Source of the DNA: Lachnospiraceae bacterium JC7
Lineage (GTDB): Bacteria > Bacillota > Clostridia > Lachnospirales > Lachnospiraceae
NCBI GenBank assembly: GCA_000513555.1
Contig: ALYD01000003.1
Span: 62,001 to 126,000, forward strand
Reading direction: 5' to 3'
Length of the DNA: 64,000 nt
Made by a program: the position numbers and the translations under genes. The notes beneath the pieces are model-generated. The model worked only from the letters and a program-made list of their open reading frames with translations. It was not told the origin of the DNA and did not search any database. Of the stretch, positions 45,059 to 54,901 are shown in pieces. How positions within the stretch are numbered: the stretch's first letter is position 1; every line of letters begins with the position of its first letter.

Positions 45059-45751
45059 TTAAGCACCGAACTGAACAGTATCAAGCTTAACTCCAGGACC
45101 CATTGTAGATGTCAGAGTAGCTGACTTCATGTACTGGCCCTTAAGTGTTGCAGGTCTAGCCTTAACGATAGCTGCCATGAGTGTGTTAAGGTTCTCCTGA
45201 AGCTTCTCTGTCTCGAATGAAGCCTTTCCAACTGGAACGTGGATGATGTTAGCCTTATCAAGACGATACTCTACCTTACCTGCCTTAGTATCAGCGATAG
45301 CCTTGGCAACGTCCATAGTAACAGTACCTGTCTTAGGGTTTGGCATGAGACCCTTAGGTCCGAGAAGACGTCCGATACGTCCTACAACACCCATCATATC
45401 AGGAGTAGCGATTACTACATCGTAATCGAACCAACCGCCCTGAATCTTAGGAACAAGCTCCTCAGCTCCTACGAAATCTGCACCAGCTGCCTGAGCTTCA
45501 TCAGCCTTAGCGCCCTTTGCAAATACGAGGATTCTAACCTTCTTACCTGTACCGGCAGGAAGTACAACGGAACCACGAACCTGCTGATCAGCGTGACGTG
45601 AGTCACAACCTGTTCTGATGTGAAGTTCAACGGTCTCGTCGAATTTTGCTGTTGCATTCTTCTTTACAAGCTCGATAGCGTCTACTGCACTGTACTTAAC
45701 AGCTCTGTCTACGCCCTGAGCAGCTGCATTATATCTCTTACCTGTTTTCAT
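45059..45751 (-). CDS. rplA: 50S ribosomal protein L1
   Basis: A 230-residue protein of the L1 stalk and, in many bacteria, repressor of the L11 operon. [32 protein letters not shown] and the ending [14 protein letters not shown] are diagnostic. It follows rplK by 18 bp. Confidence 0.97.
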   Translation of the reverse strand: MKTGKRYNAAAQGVDRAVKYSAVDAIELVKKNATAKFDETVELHIRTGCDSRHADQQVRGSVVLPAGTGKKVRILVFAKGAKADEAQAAGADFVGAEELVPKIQGGWFDYDVVIATPDMMGVVGRIGRLLGPKGLMPNPKTGTVTMDVAKAIADTKAGKVEYRLDKANIIHVPVGKASFETEKLQENLNTLMAAIVKARPATLKGQYMKSATLTSTMGPGVKLDTVQFGA

Positions 45752-45769
45752 AATCAGTTGACCTCCCTA

Positions 45770-46195
45770 TTACTTCTCTACTTCAACGCCCATAGATCTG
45801 CATGTTCCAGCGATCATAGACATAGCAGCTTCAAGTGATGCAGCGTTAAGATCCTTCATCTTTGTCTCTGCAATCTTCTGAAGATCAGCCTTACTGATTG
45901 TAGCAACCTTGTTCTTGTTTGGCTCACCAGAAGCCTTCTGAAGCTTACAAGCCTTCTTGATAAGGACTGCAGCTGGAGGAGTCTTTGTGATGAAGCTAAA
46001 ACTTCTATCAGCATAAACAGTGATAACTACAGGGATGATAACGTCTCCCTCGTTAGCTGTTCTTGCGTTAAATTCCTTTGTGAATGCAACGATATTTACA
46101 CCATGCTGTCCAAGAGCAGGACCTACTGGTGGAGCTGGTGTTGCTTTACCAGCTGGAATCTGTAACTTGATGTAACCTTCTACCTTCTTTGCCAT
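45770..46195 (-). CDS. rplK: 50S ribosomal protein L11
   Basis: A 141-residue protein of the GTPase-associated centre. [37 protein letters not shown] and the ending [12 protein letters not shown] are family hallmarks. AAGGAGG precedes the ATG. Confidence 0.97.
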   Translation of the reverse strand: MAKKVEGYIKLQIPAGKATPAPPVGPALGQHGVNIVAFTKEFNARTANEGDVIIPVVITVYADRSFSFITKTPPAAVLIKKACKLQKASGEPNKNKVATISKADLQKIAETKMKDLNAASLEAAMSMIAGTCRSMGVEVEK

Positions 46196-46258
46196 TGAGG
46201 CACCTCCTTGTGGTAATTGCGGGGTAGCCGCCTATAGCGCTAACCCTCCCAAACTTTG

Positions 46259-46789
46259 TTATCTAAGCTTTTCTACTTCTCCGTATGATAACTCTACCGG
46301 AGTTTCTCTGCCGAACATCTCAACTAAGATAGTTACGGTCTTCTTCTGATCATTGATCTCGCTTATTACGCCTACAGTACCCTTCCATGAGCCGGAATTA
46401 ACCGATACTGAGTCGCCGATAGCGAAGTCTACAAGAACCTCTGACTTTCTATAGCCAAGGGCCTTGATTTCCTCTTCTGAAAGAGGTGTCGGCTCTGATC
46501 CTGGGCCAACAAAACCGGTGACGCCACGTGTATTTCTCACAACGTACCAGGTTTCCTGATTCATAACCATGTTTACGAGAACATAGCCCGGGAACATTTT
46601 CTTGTCAGTCTTCTTTTCAACGCCGTTCTTCATTTCGATGACCGGCTGCATCGGAACGCTGACTTCAAGAATAAGATCCTGAAGACCTCGGTTTTCGATC
46701 GTCTTTTCAAGATCCATCTTAACCTTGTTCTCGTAGCCTGAATAGGTATGAGCTACATACCAACGAGCTGCAGAATTTGTCTCTGACAT
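46259..46789 (-). CDS. nusG: Transcription termination/antitermination factor NusG
   Basis: A 176-residue RNA polymerase factor. RWYVAHTYSGYENKV begins the NGN domain, GYVLVNMVMNQETWYVVRNT and GVTGFVGPGSEPTPL follow, and a C-terminal KOW domain reads GDSVSVNSGSWKGTVGVI. Standard length. It follows secE by 11 bp. Confidence 0.97.
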   Translation of the reverse strand: MSETNSAARWYVAHTYSGYENKVKMDLEKTIENRGLQDLILEVSVPMQPVIEMKNGVEKKTDKKMFPGYVLVNMVMNQETWYVVRNTRGVTGFVGPGSEPTPLSEEEIKALGYRKSEVLVDFAIGDSVSVNSGSWKGTVGVISEINDQKKTVTILVEMFGRETPVELSYGEVEKLR

Positions 46790-46800
46790 CGATATCCCCT

Positions 46801-46998
46801 TTACTTAAGTATAAAGCCAAGTCCCGTCTTCATGATGAGATCAAGAACTGCGATAACAACTCCGATAAGTAAACTTACAACAATAGTGGCTGTTGTTTCC
46901 TTAACAATGTCCTGTCTATTCGGGAATATAATCTTATTAAATTCCGTCTTAAGACCCTTGAAGAAGCCCTGAAAACTAGAACTCTTCTTTTCGTCCAT
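46801..46998 (-). CDS. secE: Preprotein translocase subunit SecE
   Basis: A 65-residue single-span protein of the SecYEG channel. FFKGLKTEFNKIIFPNRQDIVK is the cytoplasmic amphipathic part and TTATIVVSLLIGVVIAVLDL the membrane helix. Its ATG overlaps the rpmG stop by one base (TAATG), so translation is coupled. Confidence 0.95.
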   Translation of the reverse strand: MDEKKSSSFQGFFKGLKTEFNKIIFPNRQDIVKETTATIVVSLLIGVVIAVLDLIMKTGLGFILK

Positions 46999-47147
46999 TA
47001 CTTTGTCTCCTTATGAAGCGTGTGCTGTTTACAGAATCTGCAATACTTACGAATTTCCATTCTCTCAGGATGATTTTTCTTTTCCTTAGTCGTGAAATAA
47101 TTTCTCTGCTTACATTCTGTACATGCTAAAATAATCTTTGTGCGCAC
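46998..47147 (-). CDS. rpmG: 50S ribosomal protein L33
   Basis: A 49-residue protein read directly from the sequence. It begins [20 protein letters not shown] from a GTG start, with GGAGGTGA 6 nt upstream, and ends [17 protein letters not shown]. Two CxxC pairs (10/13 and 36/39) make it the zinc-binding form of L33. First gene of rpmG-secE-nusG, the conserved order in Firmicutes. Confidence 0.95.
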   Translation of the reverse strand: MRTKIILACTECKQRNYFTTKEKKNHPERMEIRKYCRFCKQHTLHKETK

Positions 47148-47234
47148 GGCTGTTCACCTCCAATGATTCTTAACTCCGCATGACTACGAAATTAGTGCAT
47201 AAAAAATAGGGCATAGCCCTTTGTTTACCTGCAA

Positions 47235-47263
47235 ACTATAACATGTCCGCATGTAGCCGTCAA
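47235..47263 (-). promoter_or_regulatory. Promoter of rpmG-secE-nusG
   Basis: Minus strand: TTGACG (47258-47263), 17-bp spacer, TATAGT (47235-47240). Right after the start site, AGGGC-TAT-GCCCT followed by ATTTTTT (47201-47220) forms a terminator-like hairpin in the leader. Confidence 0.75.
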
Positions 47264-47451
47264 GCTAATCAGTCAATTGCTTTGTTATTTAAATTTTTTA
47301 TTACTGTTCAGGTATTCTATTGTATTAAATTATAATCCCTTATATACTATAGAATATACAAAGAATTTAAGTATTTGCATTGTGAGACAGCATCGTGCAG
47401 GATCTGTCGATATGCCGCACATTATTATATTACATAGGAAGAAGGCATTTT

Positions 47452-48366
47452 ATGGATCTACGACGTATCGAAAATATCATTCGTATCGCAGAGGAGAAAA
47501 ACATAACCAGAGCAGCGGATAAACTTTTTATTTCCCAGCCCGCCCTGAATCTTCAGCTCCTTAATCTGGAAAAGGAACTTGGAACGAAACTCTTCTATAG
47601 AAGAGGTAATGAATGGTCCATCACCGAAGCCGGCAGGATCTATGTGGACACCGCCAGAAAAATGATAGCCATGAAGAAGGACTGCTATTCCCGCATCTCC
47701 GATATCGCAAAACTCCATAATGAAGAGATAGCCGTAGGTGCTGCCGGAGTAGAAGCCGATTACATGATGACTTCCATCTACCGTGAGTTCCATAAGCTGA
47801 ATCCTACTGTAAAGCTGCAATTAAACATTATGAAAGGCCTCAAGGCTCAGGAGCTCGTAAAGAACGGCACCATAGATCTCGGCATCATCCTTATGGGAGA
47901 CAAACAGAATTATCGTCTTCAGTATGAACTTCTCAGCCACGTCGAGATGGTGCTCGCAGTAGCTTCCTCAAACCCGCTGGTAAATGAAGCGGAGTATGAA
48001 GAGGACGGAACCAGAGTTATGGATATCCGCAAGTTCAAGGATGTTCCATTCTTCCTCGGCCCTAAGGACTCCACAGAACGTTTCGTTTCTGAGCAGGTAT
48101 TTGAGCAGGCAGGTTTTGAACCCGATGTGTATATGGATGCCGAGGGCATAAACTATGAGCTCGCTCTGGTGGCAGCCGATGAATGTGCAGCACTCATCGG
48201 AGCTTCACACCACGTTGACATCCCTGATGATGTACAGCTTATAAAGCTGAAGACCCACCCTGTTATGAATGCCTACGCCGTTTACAGAAAGGACAAGTAC
48301 CTTTCAGAACCCATGAGAGACCTTATAGATCTCGCAAGAGACTACTGGACTGAAGACATGGACTGA
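47452..48366 (+). CDS. LysR family transcriptional regulator
   Basis: A 304-residue regulator. N-terminal winged helix (MDLRRIENIIRIAEEKNITR ... LFISQPALNLQLLNLEKELG), then a periplasmic-binding-protein-like effector domain (residues ~90-300). The start is the ATG at 47452 with GGAAGAAGG upstream; the frame from 47395 has extra residues unlike the family. The next gene is convergent, so no divergent target is evident and the regulon is unknown. Confidence 0.92.
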   Translation: MDLRRIENIIRIAEEKNITRAADKLFISQPALNLQLLNLEKELGTKLFYRRGNEWSITEAGRIYVDTARKMIAMKKDCYSRISDIAKLHNEEIAVGAAGVEADYMMTSIYREFHKLNPTVKLQLNIMKGLKAQELVKNGTIDLGIILMGDKQNYRLQYELLSHVEMVLAVASSNPLVNEAEYEEDGTRVMDIRKFKDVPFFLGPKDSTERFVSEQVFEQAGFEPDVYMDAEGINYELALVAADECAALIGASHHVDIPDDVQLIKLKTHPVMNAYAVYRKDKYLSEPMRDLIDLARDYWTEDMD

Positions 48367-48373
48367 ACAGTTG

Positions 48374-49096
48374 TCATATATCCGATTTGATCGCCAGAGT
48401 AAAACAGTATACCCTTTCCACCCCTGCACTTTTCAGACACCTGCTGGTGGCCTCGAGTGTAGCTCCGGTGGTAAAGATATCATCCACTATAAGTACTGAG
48501 CGCATATCCCTCGGGATATGCCCCGCAAAGAAAGCACTGGTCAGATTTTTAAGTCGTTCCGCAGCATTAAGTTCTTTTAATGCTGCGGTTTTTTTATTTC
48601 TGTACAACGCATCTTCATATACCGGAATATGAAGTTCTCTCCCCATTATTTCAGCAAGAACCGCTGCCTGGTTATAACCGCGCTTCTTCAGCCTGCTCTT
48701 ATGTACAGGAACCGGAACCAGGGCATCCACTCCCATGGCTTTGATCCTTTCGCCATATAGTTTAACTGCCATATGACCGTAAAAATCCAGATACTCCCTT
48801 GCCCCGGTATACTTTATCCTCGTGATGGAACGGGCAGCCGCATCATTGTAGCTCATAAGTGAATATCCGTATTCAAAACTGAACCTGTGGCGTTTACAGT
48901 TCGAACACAGCTCGTCCTCCGCACTTCCGATCTCTCTGCCGCAGACCTTGCACACAGGTTCCTCTATAAAATGTATCTCCCTGATGCATTCAGGACAGAT
49001 AAGCCTGCCCTTCGGCATCACCGGTTCCTCACATATGGGACATCTTCTAGGGAAAAGCAGGTCTATAGCTCCCTGATAAATCATCTTAGCCAGCAT
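48374..49096 (-). CDS. comF: ComF family phosphoribosyltransferase-like protein
   Basis: A 240-residue cytosolic protein linked to DNA uptake in competent bacteria. The N-terminus holds zinc-binding pairs (CPICEEP, CPECIRE, CKVCG, CSNCK) and the C-terminal half a PRTase domain with VLIVDDIFTTGATLEA. Its start overlaps the recD2 stop by 11 bp, so helicase and ComF are made together. Other competence genes are not in the window. Confidence 0.92.
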   Translation of the reverse strand: MLAKMIYQGAIDLLFPRRCPICEEPVMPKGRLICPECIREIHFIEEPVCKVCGREIGSAEDELCSNCKRHRFSFEYGYSLMSYNDAAARSITRIKYTGAREYLDFYGHMAVKLYGERIKAMGVDALVPVPVHKSRLKKRGYNQAAVLAEIMGRELHIPVYEDALYRNKKTAALKELNAAERLKNLTSAFFAGHIPRDMRSVLIVDDIFTTGATLEATSRCLKSAGVERVYCFTLAIKSDI

Positions 49097-51446
49097 CCGA
49101 GATCTCCCTTAAACGTTCAGATAAGGACGAATATCTTTTTGCTTCGGATTCGTTGCTTATCATTTGTTCGAAAATCTGCGGATTACCAACCAGACATACA
49201 CATCTCTTTGCTCTGGTTACCGCAGTATACAAAAGATTACGGTTCATAAGCATCTGCGGCCCCTGATACATGGGTATGATCACGGCCGGATACTCAGATC
49301 CCTGAGACTTATGGATGGTGATGGCATAGGCCAGATCCAGGCTGTCACACTGCTTGAACTCATATTCCACGAATCTGTCATCGAACTTCACCGTAAGAGT
49401 CTGGGCAAAATTGTTGATCTCTGTGATGATGCCGATGTCTCCGTTAAACACTCCCTCACCCTTTTCTATAGGTATGCCGTATCTTCCCTTGATCTCCCAT
49501 ATGAGATTGTAGTCATTCTTTACCTGCATGACCTTATCTCCAAGGCGGAACAATGTGCCGTTTATTTCCTTCTCCGGCTTCTTACTGTCCTTCGGATTGA
49601 TACGTTCCTGCAGAAGCTGATTAAGTCTCTCAACGCCAAGAGCCCCCTTTCTCTGAGGAGTCATGATCTGCATGTCAAAGGGATCAACCCCGAGATAACC
49701 CGGAAGCTTATCCAGTATCAGCGCCGTAACAGAGTTGAAGATCTGTTCCGGATTCTGGTTCCTTATAAATAAGAAGTCCCTTGATTTTTTGCTGAGGTCA
49801 ACACTATGTCCTTCATTTATTTTGTGGGCGTTCACAACTATGTCAGATTCAGCCGCCTGCCTGAAGATATGATTCAGTTTGACTGTTCTGATGACTCCTG
49901 ATTCAATGATATCCCTTAGAACATTACCTGCTCCGACGGATGGAAGCTGGTTGGCATCACCGACCATGATAAGCCTCGTCCCTTTATGGATCGCCTTCAG
50001 CAGTGAGTTCATCAGGAATATATCCACCATGGACATCTCATCGATGATGACCACGTCACATTCCAGCGGATTACGGTCATCCCTCTCGAAGTGACCTCTT
50101 ATCTGTTCTCCACCTTCATCCCCTTCATCCTCCGGTCTTCCCTGATATTCCAGAAGACGATGTATGGTTGAAGCTGCCCATCCCGTAGACTCTGACATCC
50201 TTTTTGCCGCTCTTCCTGTCGGGGCCGCAAGAAGGATGGTCTTCCCTTCATTTGCAAAAACTCTGATTATGGTATTTATGGTTGTGGTCTTTCCTGTACC
50301 CGGACCTCCGGTTATAACAAGAAGTCCGGAATTCGCCGCATAGGAAACCGCCTGACGCTGAAGATCGTCAAGTTCTATTCCTTCCTTTTCGGTTATTTCA
50401 TCGATCTCCCTTTCAAGTCCCTCGTCCTTATCGGTTTCCTTTTCGATATTGAGTTCCTGAAGCTTCGTTGCCACCTGAAGCTCTGTATAATACAAAAGAG
50501 ATCTGTAGACTCTTACTCCGGGATCCACATTTCTGTTATCGGCATCATAAACGAGGTTTCTGCCAATGCCTCCGCCTTCACCCATGAACCCGGCTCCGCC
50601 ATTTTCCGCCTCCTTCAGGTACTCATCAATGCTCCTCTTTTTCCCGACAGTTTTCACCATCACCTTTCCCTGCATCTGAAGATCCAGAAGATAACGGTTG
50701 ATATCATGAACTGTAATATTAAGAAGAGCCTCTGTCGCCTGCAAAAGCTCCGGAAGCGGAAGATAACAATGCCCGTTGCTCTCGGACATGGCAAGGGCAT
50801 ACTGGATACCTGACTCTATTCTAAAATCAGAGTCCTCCTTGATACCTGCATTTCTGGCTATCTCATCACAGGTACGAAAGCCCATACCGTCGATGTCTTC
50901 TGCCAGCTTGTATGGATTATCCCTGACGATATCGTACATCTCGTTGCCATACTGAGCGTATATCTTTCCTGCCATATTTATGGAGATGCCGTACTGCTGC
51001 AGGAACATAACAGCATGCTGCATCTCTTTTTTCGAATTAACGGACGCAGCTATGTCTATGGCCTTCCTTGATGAAATACCCTTTATCTCGGCAAGTCGCT
51101 CAGGCTCTTCTTCAATGATACGCATGGTATCATCACCGAATTTCTTCACGATCCTGGACGCCATGGCAGCACCTATTCCCTTGATGGCACCGGACCCCAG
51201 ATATCTTTCTACCGCTTCACCCGATTCCGGAGGTACCACCTGATACTTATCTATAACAAACTGTGTACCGTATATCTGATGTGTGGTCTCATGACCGTCA
51301 GCCTTTATATTCTCTCCGGGTTCCAGTCCCGGAACGGTTCCCACGAGAGTATAGTCCTTACCCTTCATCACACCGATCATGACAGTGTATCCGGTGGAAT
51401 CGCTTCTAAATATAATATGATCTATATAACCTTCAAAAAAATCCAA
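49086..51446 (-). CDS. recD2: RecD2-type ATP-dependent DNA helicase
   Basis: A 786-residue SF1B 5'-3' helicase that works without RecBC. The N-terminal RecD2-specific part has helix-hairpin-helix text (GSGAIKGIGAAMASRIVKKF), then Walker A ITGGPGTGKTTTINTI near 382, DEMSMVDIFLMNSLL, and the C-terminal motif AYAITIHKSQGSEYPAVIIP. The start is a TTG at 51446 with AAGGAAACGAAG upstream. Followed by comF. Confidence 0.93.
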   Translation of the reverse strand: MDFFEGYIDHIIFRSDSTGYTVMIGVMKGKDYTLVGTVPGLEPGENIKADGHETTHQIYGTQFVIDKYQVVPPESGEAVERYLGSGAIKGIGAAMASRIVKKFGDDTMRIIEEEPERLAEIKGISSRKAIDIAASVNSKKEMQHAVMFLQQYGISINMAGKIYAQYGNEMYDIVRDNPYKLAEDIDGMGFRTCDEIARNAGIKEDSDFRIESGIQYALAMSESNGHCYLPLPELLQATEALLNITVHDINRYLLDLQMQGKVMVKTVGKKRSIDEYLKEAENGGAGFMGEGGGIGRNLVYDADNRNVDPGVRVYRSLLYYTELQVATKLQELNIEKETDKDEGLEREIDEITEKEGIELDDLQRQAVSYAANSGLLVITGGPGTGKTTTINTIIRVFANEGKTILLAAPTGRAAKRMSESTGWAASTIHRLLEYQGRPEDEGDEGGEQIRGHFERDDRNPLECDVVIIDEMSMVDIFLMNSLLKAIHKGTRLIMVGDANQLPSVGAGNVLRDIIESGVIRTVKLNHIFRQAAESDIVVNAHKINEGHSVDLSKKSRDFLFIRNQNPEQIFNSVTALILDKLPGYLGVDPFDMQIMTPQRKGALGVERLNQLLQERINPKDSKKPEKEINGTLFRLGDKVMQVKNDYNLIWEIKGRYGIPIEKGEGVFNGDIGIITEINNFAQTLTVKFDDRFVEYEFKQCDSLDLAYAITIHKSQGSEYPAVIIPMYQGPQMLMNRNLLYTAVTRAKRCVCLVGNPQIFEQMISNESEAKRYSSLSERLREISDAG

Positions 51447-51548
51447 TTCTTCGTTTCCTTCTGCAAAACCTGTTTCCTGAGCAGTACTTCACTCCTCATG
51501 TCATATACTCTTCAAAAGCCACTGTAAAGGAAAGTCCCTTAATACAGC

Positions 51549-51577
51549 AAAGGGGCAGCCCTCAAAAGGCCACCCCC
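51549..51577 (-). terminator. Terminator of mreB
   Basis: Minus strand: GGGG-TGGCC-(6 nt)-GGGCT-GCCCC followed by TTT. Compact GC-rich stem just after the stop. Confidence 0.65.
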
Positions 51578-51592
51578 ATTTTAAATTCAATA

Positions 51593-52594
51593 TTACAGAT
51601 CGTCATCATCGTTGGCTATATCGATGAACTTACCTGTTCCTATAGCAACAGCTGTAAGAGGATCCTCCGCCAGCATACAGTTTATACCTGTCTTTTCGTG
51701 CATCAGCTTGTCCAGTCCGTAAAGAAGTGCTCCTCCGCCTGTCATTACGATGCCTCTCTCGTAAATATCCGCTGCAAGCTCAGGTGGAGTACGCTCCAAA
51801 ACATTATGAACCGCATTTACTATCATAGTTGCCGGCTCAAGCAAAGCATCCATGATCTCGTCCGCACTTACTACCACTGTCTTCGGAAGTGCCGTAACCA
51901 GGTTACGTCCCCTGACTTCCATAGTGATATTCTCCGGTCTCTTACTTGCACAGCCAATGTTTATCTTGATATCCTCTGCAGTCCTTTCACCTATGAGAAG
52001 ATTGTGCTTCTTTCTCATATATCGCAGAATGGCCTCATCAAAATCGTCACCGGCCACCTTGATGGACTCGGAAACAACCGGACCGTCGAGAGCGATAACC
52101 GCAATATCCGAAGTTCCCCCTCCGATATCGATTATCATATTGCCCTGAGGCTTACTGATATCTATGCCCGCTCCGATGGCTGCCGCAACAGGCTCCTCGA
52201 TGATAGTCACTTCTCTGGCACCTGCATGATATGTAGCATCTTCAACAGCCTTCTTTTCAACCTCTGTGGCTCCGGAAGGGATACACACACAGATCCTGGG
52301 CTTTCTCAGAGTACGCTTGCCCACAGCCTTATTTATAAAATGCTTAAGCATCTGCTCAGTCAGGGTATAATCCGATATAACGCCCTGTCTCAATGGACGG
52401 ACCGCAACAATATTCTCAGGTGTCCTTCCGAGCATAAGACGCGCATCTTCACCGTATGCAAGTACAGTGTTGGTGTCTTTATTGACAGCTACCACTGAAG
52501 GCTCCTTAAGAACAACACCCCTGCCTTTTATGTAAACAAGAACACTTGAAGTTCCAAGATCTATTCCGATATCATTTGAAATCAATGAAAACAT
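51593..52594 (-). CDS. mreB: Rod shape-determining protein MreB/Mbl
   Basis: A 333-residue bacterial actin guiding lateral wall synthesis. NDIGIDLGTSSVLVYIKGRG, EEPVAAAIGAGIDI, IDIGGGTSDIAVI and GIVMTGGGALLYGLD are the actin-fold nucleotide motifs in MreB form. It stands alone, without mreCD, so it may be an Mbl-type paralogue. GGGAGAG precedes the ATG. Confidence 0.93.
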   Translation of the reverse strand: MFSLISNDIGIDLGTSSVLVYIKGRGVVLKEPSVVAVNKDTNTVLAYGEDARLMLGRTPENIVAVRPLRQGVISDYTLTEQMLKHFINKAVGKRTLRKPRICVCIPSGATEVEKKAVEDATYHAGAREVTIIEEPVAAAIGAGIDISKPQGNMIIDIGGGTSDIAVIALDGPVVSESIKVAGDDFDEAILRYMRKKHNLLIGERTAEDIKINIGCASKRPENITMEVRGRNLVTALPKTVVVSADEIMDALLEPATMIVNAVHNVLERTPPELAADIYERGIVMTGGGALLYGLDKLMHEKTGINCMLAEDPLTAVAIGTGKFIDIANDDDDL

Positions 52595-52741
52595 TAAACT
52601 CTCCCATAAAATGCCCTGATAAGCATCAACAATGCACCAAAGGCAAAATGACCCATAATCTTGTATAGTATAATAGAAAGAAGTGGATTTTTAAAGTCAA
52701 TTTATATGGTAAAAACTAAAATGAATATTAACTTTTTAATT

Positions 52742-53722
52742 TTATGTGGTTCCTCTGGTCACCAGGCTTACATCAAGCACATTTCTCTCGCTGACCTCTT
52801 TGTTTTCCAGGGTGTCCAGTATCATATCAACAGCCTTCCTTGCCATCTCTCTTATGGGCTGATGGATGGTAGTGAGCCTCGGTGTGGTGAGGAGCGCCAG
52901 CTCCGTATCATCAAATCCGATTATCCTGAGATCCTCAGGGACCCTTTTCCCCAGCATGGCAGCAACCTGTATCACCTGTGCAGCGATAAGATCCGAACTG
53001 CAGAACACTCCATCGGTTTCCGGATATTCATTAAGAGCCTTAATTATGCTCTCATGATACTCCATCTCCTTATATTCCCTGGAATCGCTTGTAAGTACCC
53101 TGGCATTGACACCGCTCTTACGGCACACATCCATGAATCCGTCTTCACGCACATCAGCCGGCATCTTGCTCTGCCATACGCTTCCCAGCATCAATAGATT
53201 TTTGCAGCCCTTTCTTATGAGCTCCTCTGCCGCAAGCTGTCCTCCCTTATAGTTATCACAAAGAACACAGCCCGTTCCTCCCTCGATAAAACGCTCAATG
53301 GTGATAATCGGAAGGTTGAATTTTTTCAATGTCTCCGGCTTAACCTGCTGACTGAAGATAAGCACACCTGCAACAAGACTGTTTTCACACAGCTCCAGCA
53401 CACTGGTCTCTTTCTGCGGATCTCCTGTGGAGTTGTTGATAAATACCTGATACTGCTTCTCTGCAGCATAATGCTCTATCTCACTGAGCATCTGGGAAAA
53501 ATACGGGTGAACCATGTGGGGCATGATGACCGCAATGGCATCGGATCTTCCCTTCGAAAGAGTGCGGGCCACGATGTTGGGTCTGTACCCTATCTTCTGC
53601 ATCGCATCATAGACCTTTTTCTTGGTCTTCTCGCTGATATATCCTCTGTTATTAAGCACTCTGGATACAGTTTCCACTGCCAGTCCGGCTTCTTTAGCCA
53701 CATCTTTTAATGTTGTTGCCAT
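52742..53722 (-). CDS. LacI family repressor of the sucrose/fructan locus
   Basis: A 326-residue regulator. The HTH and hinge read TLKDVAKEAGLAVETVSRVL ... GYISEKTKKKV, followed by a sugar-binding-protein fold (residues ~60-326) with VFCSSDLIAAQVIQ and RIIGFDDTELA. The gene sits at the end of the ABC/sucrose phosphorylase/GH32 locus. The three palindromes with a central CG at 57253, 57306 and 60246 are of LacI type and are its probable operators. Likely inducer: sucrose, fructose or a phosphate of one of them. Confidence 0.92.
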   Translation of the reverse strand: MATTLKDVAKEAGLAVETVSRVLNNRGYISEKTKKKVYDAMQKIGYRPNIVARTLSKGRSDAIAVIMPHMVHPYFSQMLSEIEHYAAEKQYQVFINNSTGDPQKETSVLELCENSLVAGVLIFSQQVKPETLKKFNLPIITIERFIEGGTGCVLCDNYKGGQLAAEELIRKGCKNLLMLGSVWQSKMPADVREDGFMDVCRKSGVNARVLTSDSREYKEMEYHESIIKALNEYPETDGVFCSSDLIAAQVIQVAAMLGKRVPEDLRIIGFDDTELALLTTPRLTTIHQPIREMARKAVDMILDTLENKEVSERNVLDVSLVTRGTT

Positions 53723-53868
53723 ACTACTCTATTCCCTTTACTGTTTTTTGCGCCATCACCATATGCGGAAATATAAAACATCCAAAATCAAAGCACAGCT
53801 TCAATAATAGACTGTAACCCTGATTCCATAAATGTTTTTTATCATATACAACCCATGGCAATGTAACT

Positions 53869-53898
53869 AAAAAGCCGGACATTTTTGATGTCCGGCTT
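53869..53898 (-). terminator. Terminator of the sugar ABC operon
   Basis: Minus strand: AAGCCGGACAT-CAAAA-ATGTCCGGCTT followed by TTTAG. Confidence 0.9.
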
Positions 53899-53998
53899 AA
53901 TTATACTATATCGTCTGCATTTTTATTCTTAAAAATCACACTAAATACAGTTTTTATAACTATTCATTCTAATTTCTATACTCTATTCAATCAGTCTC

Positions 53999-54901
53999 TT
54001 ATTTAACCGCACCGGCTACCATTCCTGCAATGATCTGCTTCTGTAAGAAGAAGTACAGAATAAGTATAGGAAGAAGCGTGAGCACAAGTGCCGCCATGAT
54101 GAGGCCATAGTCAGAACTATATGTTCCATAGAAGCTGTATGTGGAAAGAGGCAGTGTATAAAGCGGCTTCTTTCCGAGCACAAGACTTGGAAGCAGATAG
54201 TCATTCCAGAACTGCATGGCATTTAAGATAACAAGAGTTGCCGTTGTAGGCTTGAGAAGCGGAAATACTATCAGCCTGAAGGTCTCCATTTTTGTACAGC
54301 CATCAATGTAAGCAGCCTCTTCAAGAGACTTTGGTACACCGCTTCGAAGGAAGCCCGCATACATGAACACTGACATACTCATGGCAAAGCCGGTATGCAT
54401 GAATACAAGTGAAAGTCGATGATTAAGCAAACTCATCTGTGCACCGTAGATCGATACCAGAGGAATCATTATGGACTGGAACGGTATGATCATGGATGAG
54501 ATCATAAGTGCAAATATCAGCTTCGCGATCTTAGTGTTTGCGCGAACGATATAATACGCCACCATGGAAGAAAGTACGATGACCGCCAGTGTGGAAAGTC
54601 CGGTGATAAAGATGGAGTTTCCGAAGGCCTTTACAAATTCCATCTGCTTAAAGGCCTTAAAGTAGTTATCAAGGCTCATTCCATGGGCACCGATGATGTC
54701 CATGGGAGCTTTGATGATATCCTTCTTCTGCTTGAAGGAATTGACGATGACCATAAAGAAAGGCACCAGGTAAAACAATGCACCTATGACAAGAAGGATA
54801 TAAATGCAGATATCCTTAACAAGTTTTTTTGTTCCGCCTACACGATCCGCAGCCTTTGGCGAAAGATCCCTGGCGGAAGTATTAGCCTGAGCACTCATCA
54901 C
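53999..54901 (-). CDS. Carbohydrate ABC transporter permease (MalG type)
   Basis: A 300-residue inner-membrane permease of the CUT1 class with six helices. The EAA loop that contacts the ATPase reads EEAAYIDGCTKMETFRLIVFP. Start is GTG at 54901 or ATG at 54898, with AGGAGG upstream; either overlaps the previous stop by a few bases. Second permease of the operon. Confidence 0.93.
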   Translation of the reverse strand: MMSAQANTSARDLSPKAADRVGGTKKLVKDICIYILLVIGALFYLVPFFMVIVNSFKQKKDIIKAPMDIIGAHGMSLDNYFKAFKQMEFVKAFGNSIFITGLSTLAVIVLSSMVAYYIVRANTKIAKLIFALMISSMIIPFQSIMIPLVSIYGAQMSLLNHRLSLVFMHTGFAMSMSVFMYAGFLRSGVPKSLEEAAYIDGCTKMETFRLIVFPLLKPTTATLVILNAMQFWNDYLLPSLVLGKKPLYTLPLSTYSFYGTYSSDYGLIMAALVLTLLPILILYFFLQKQIIAGMVAGAVK

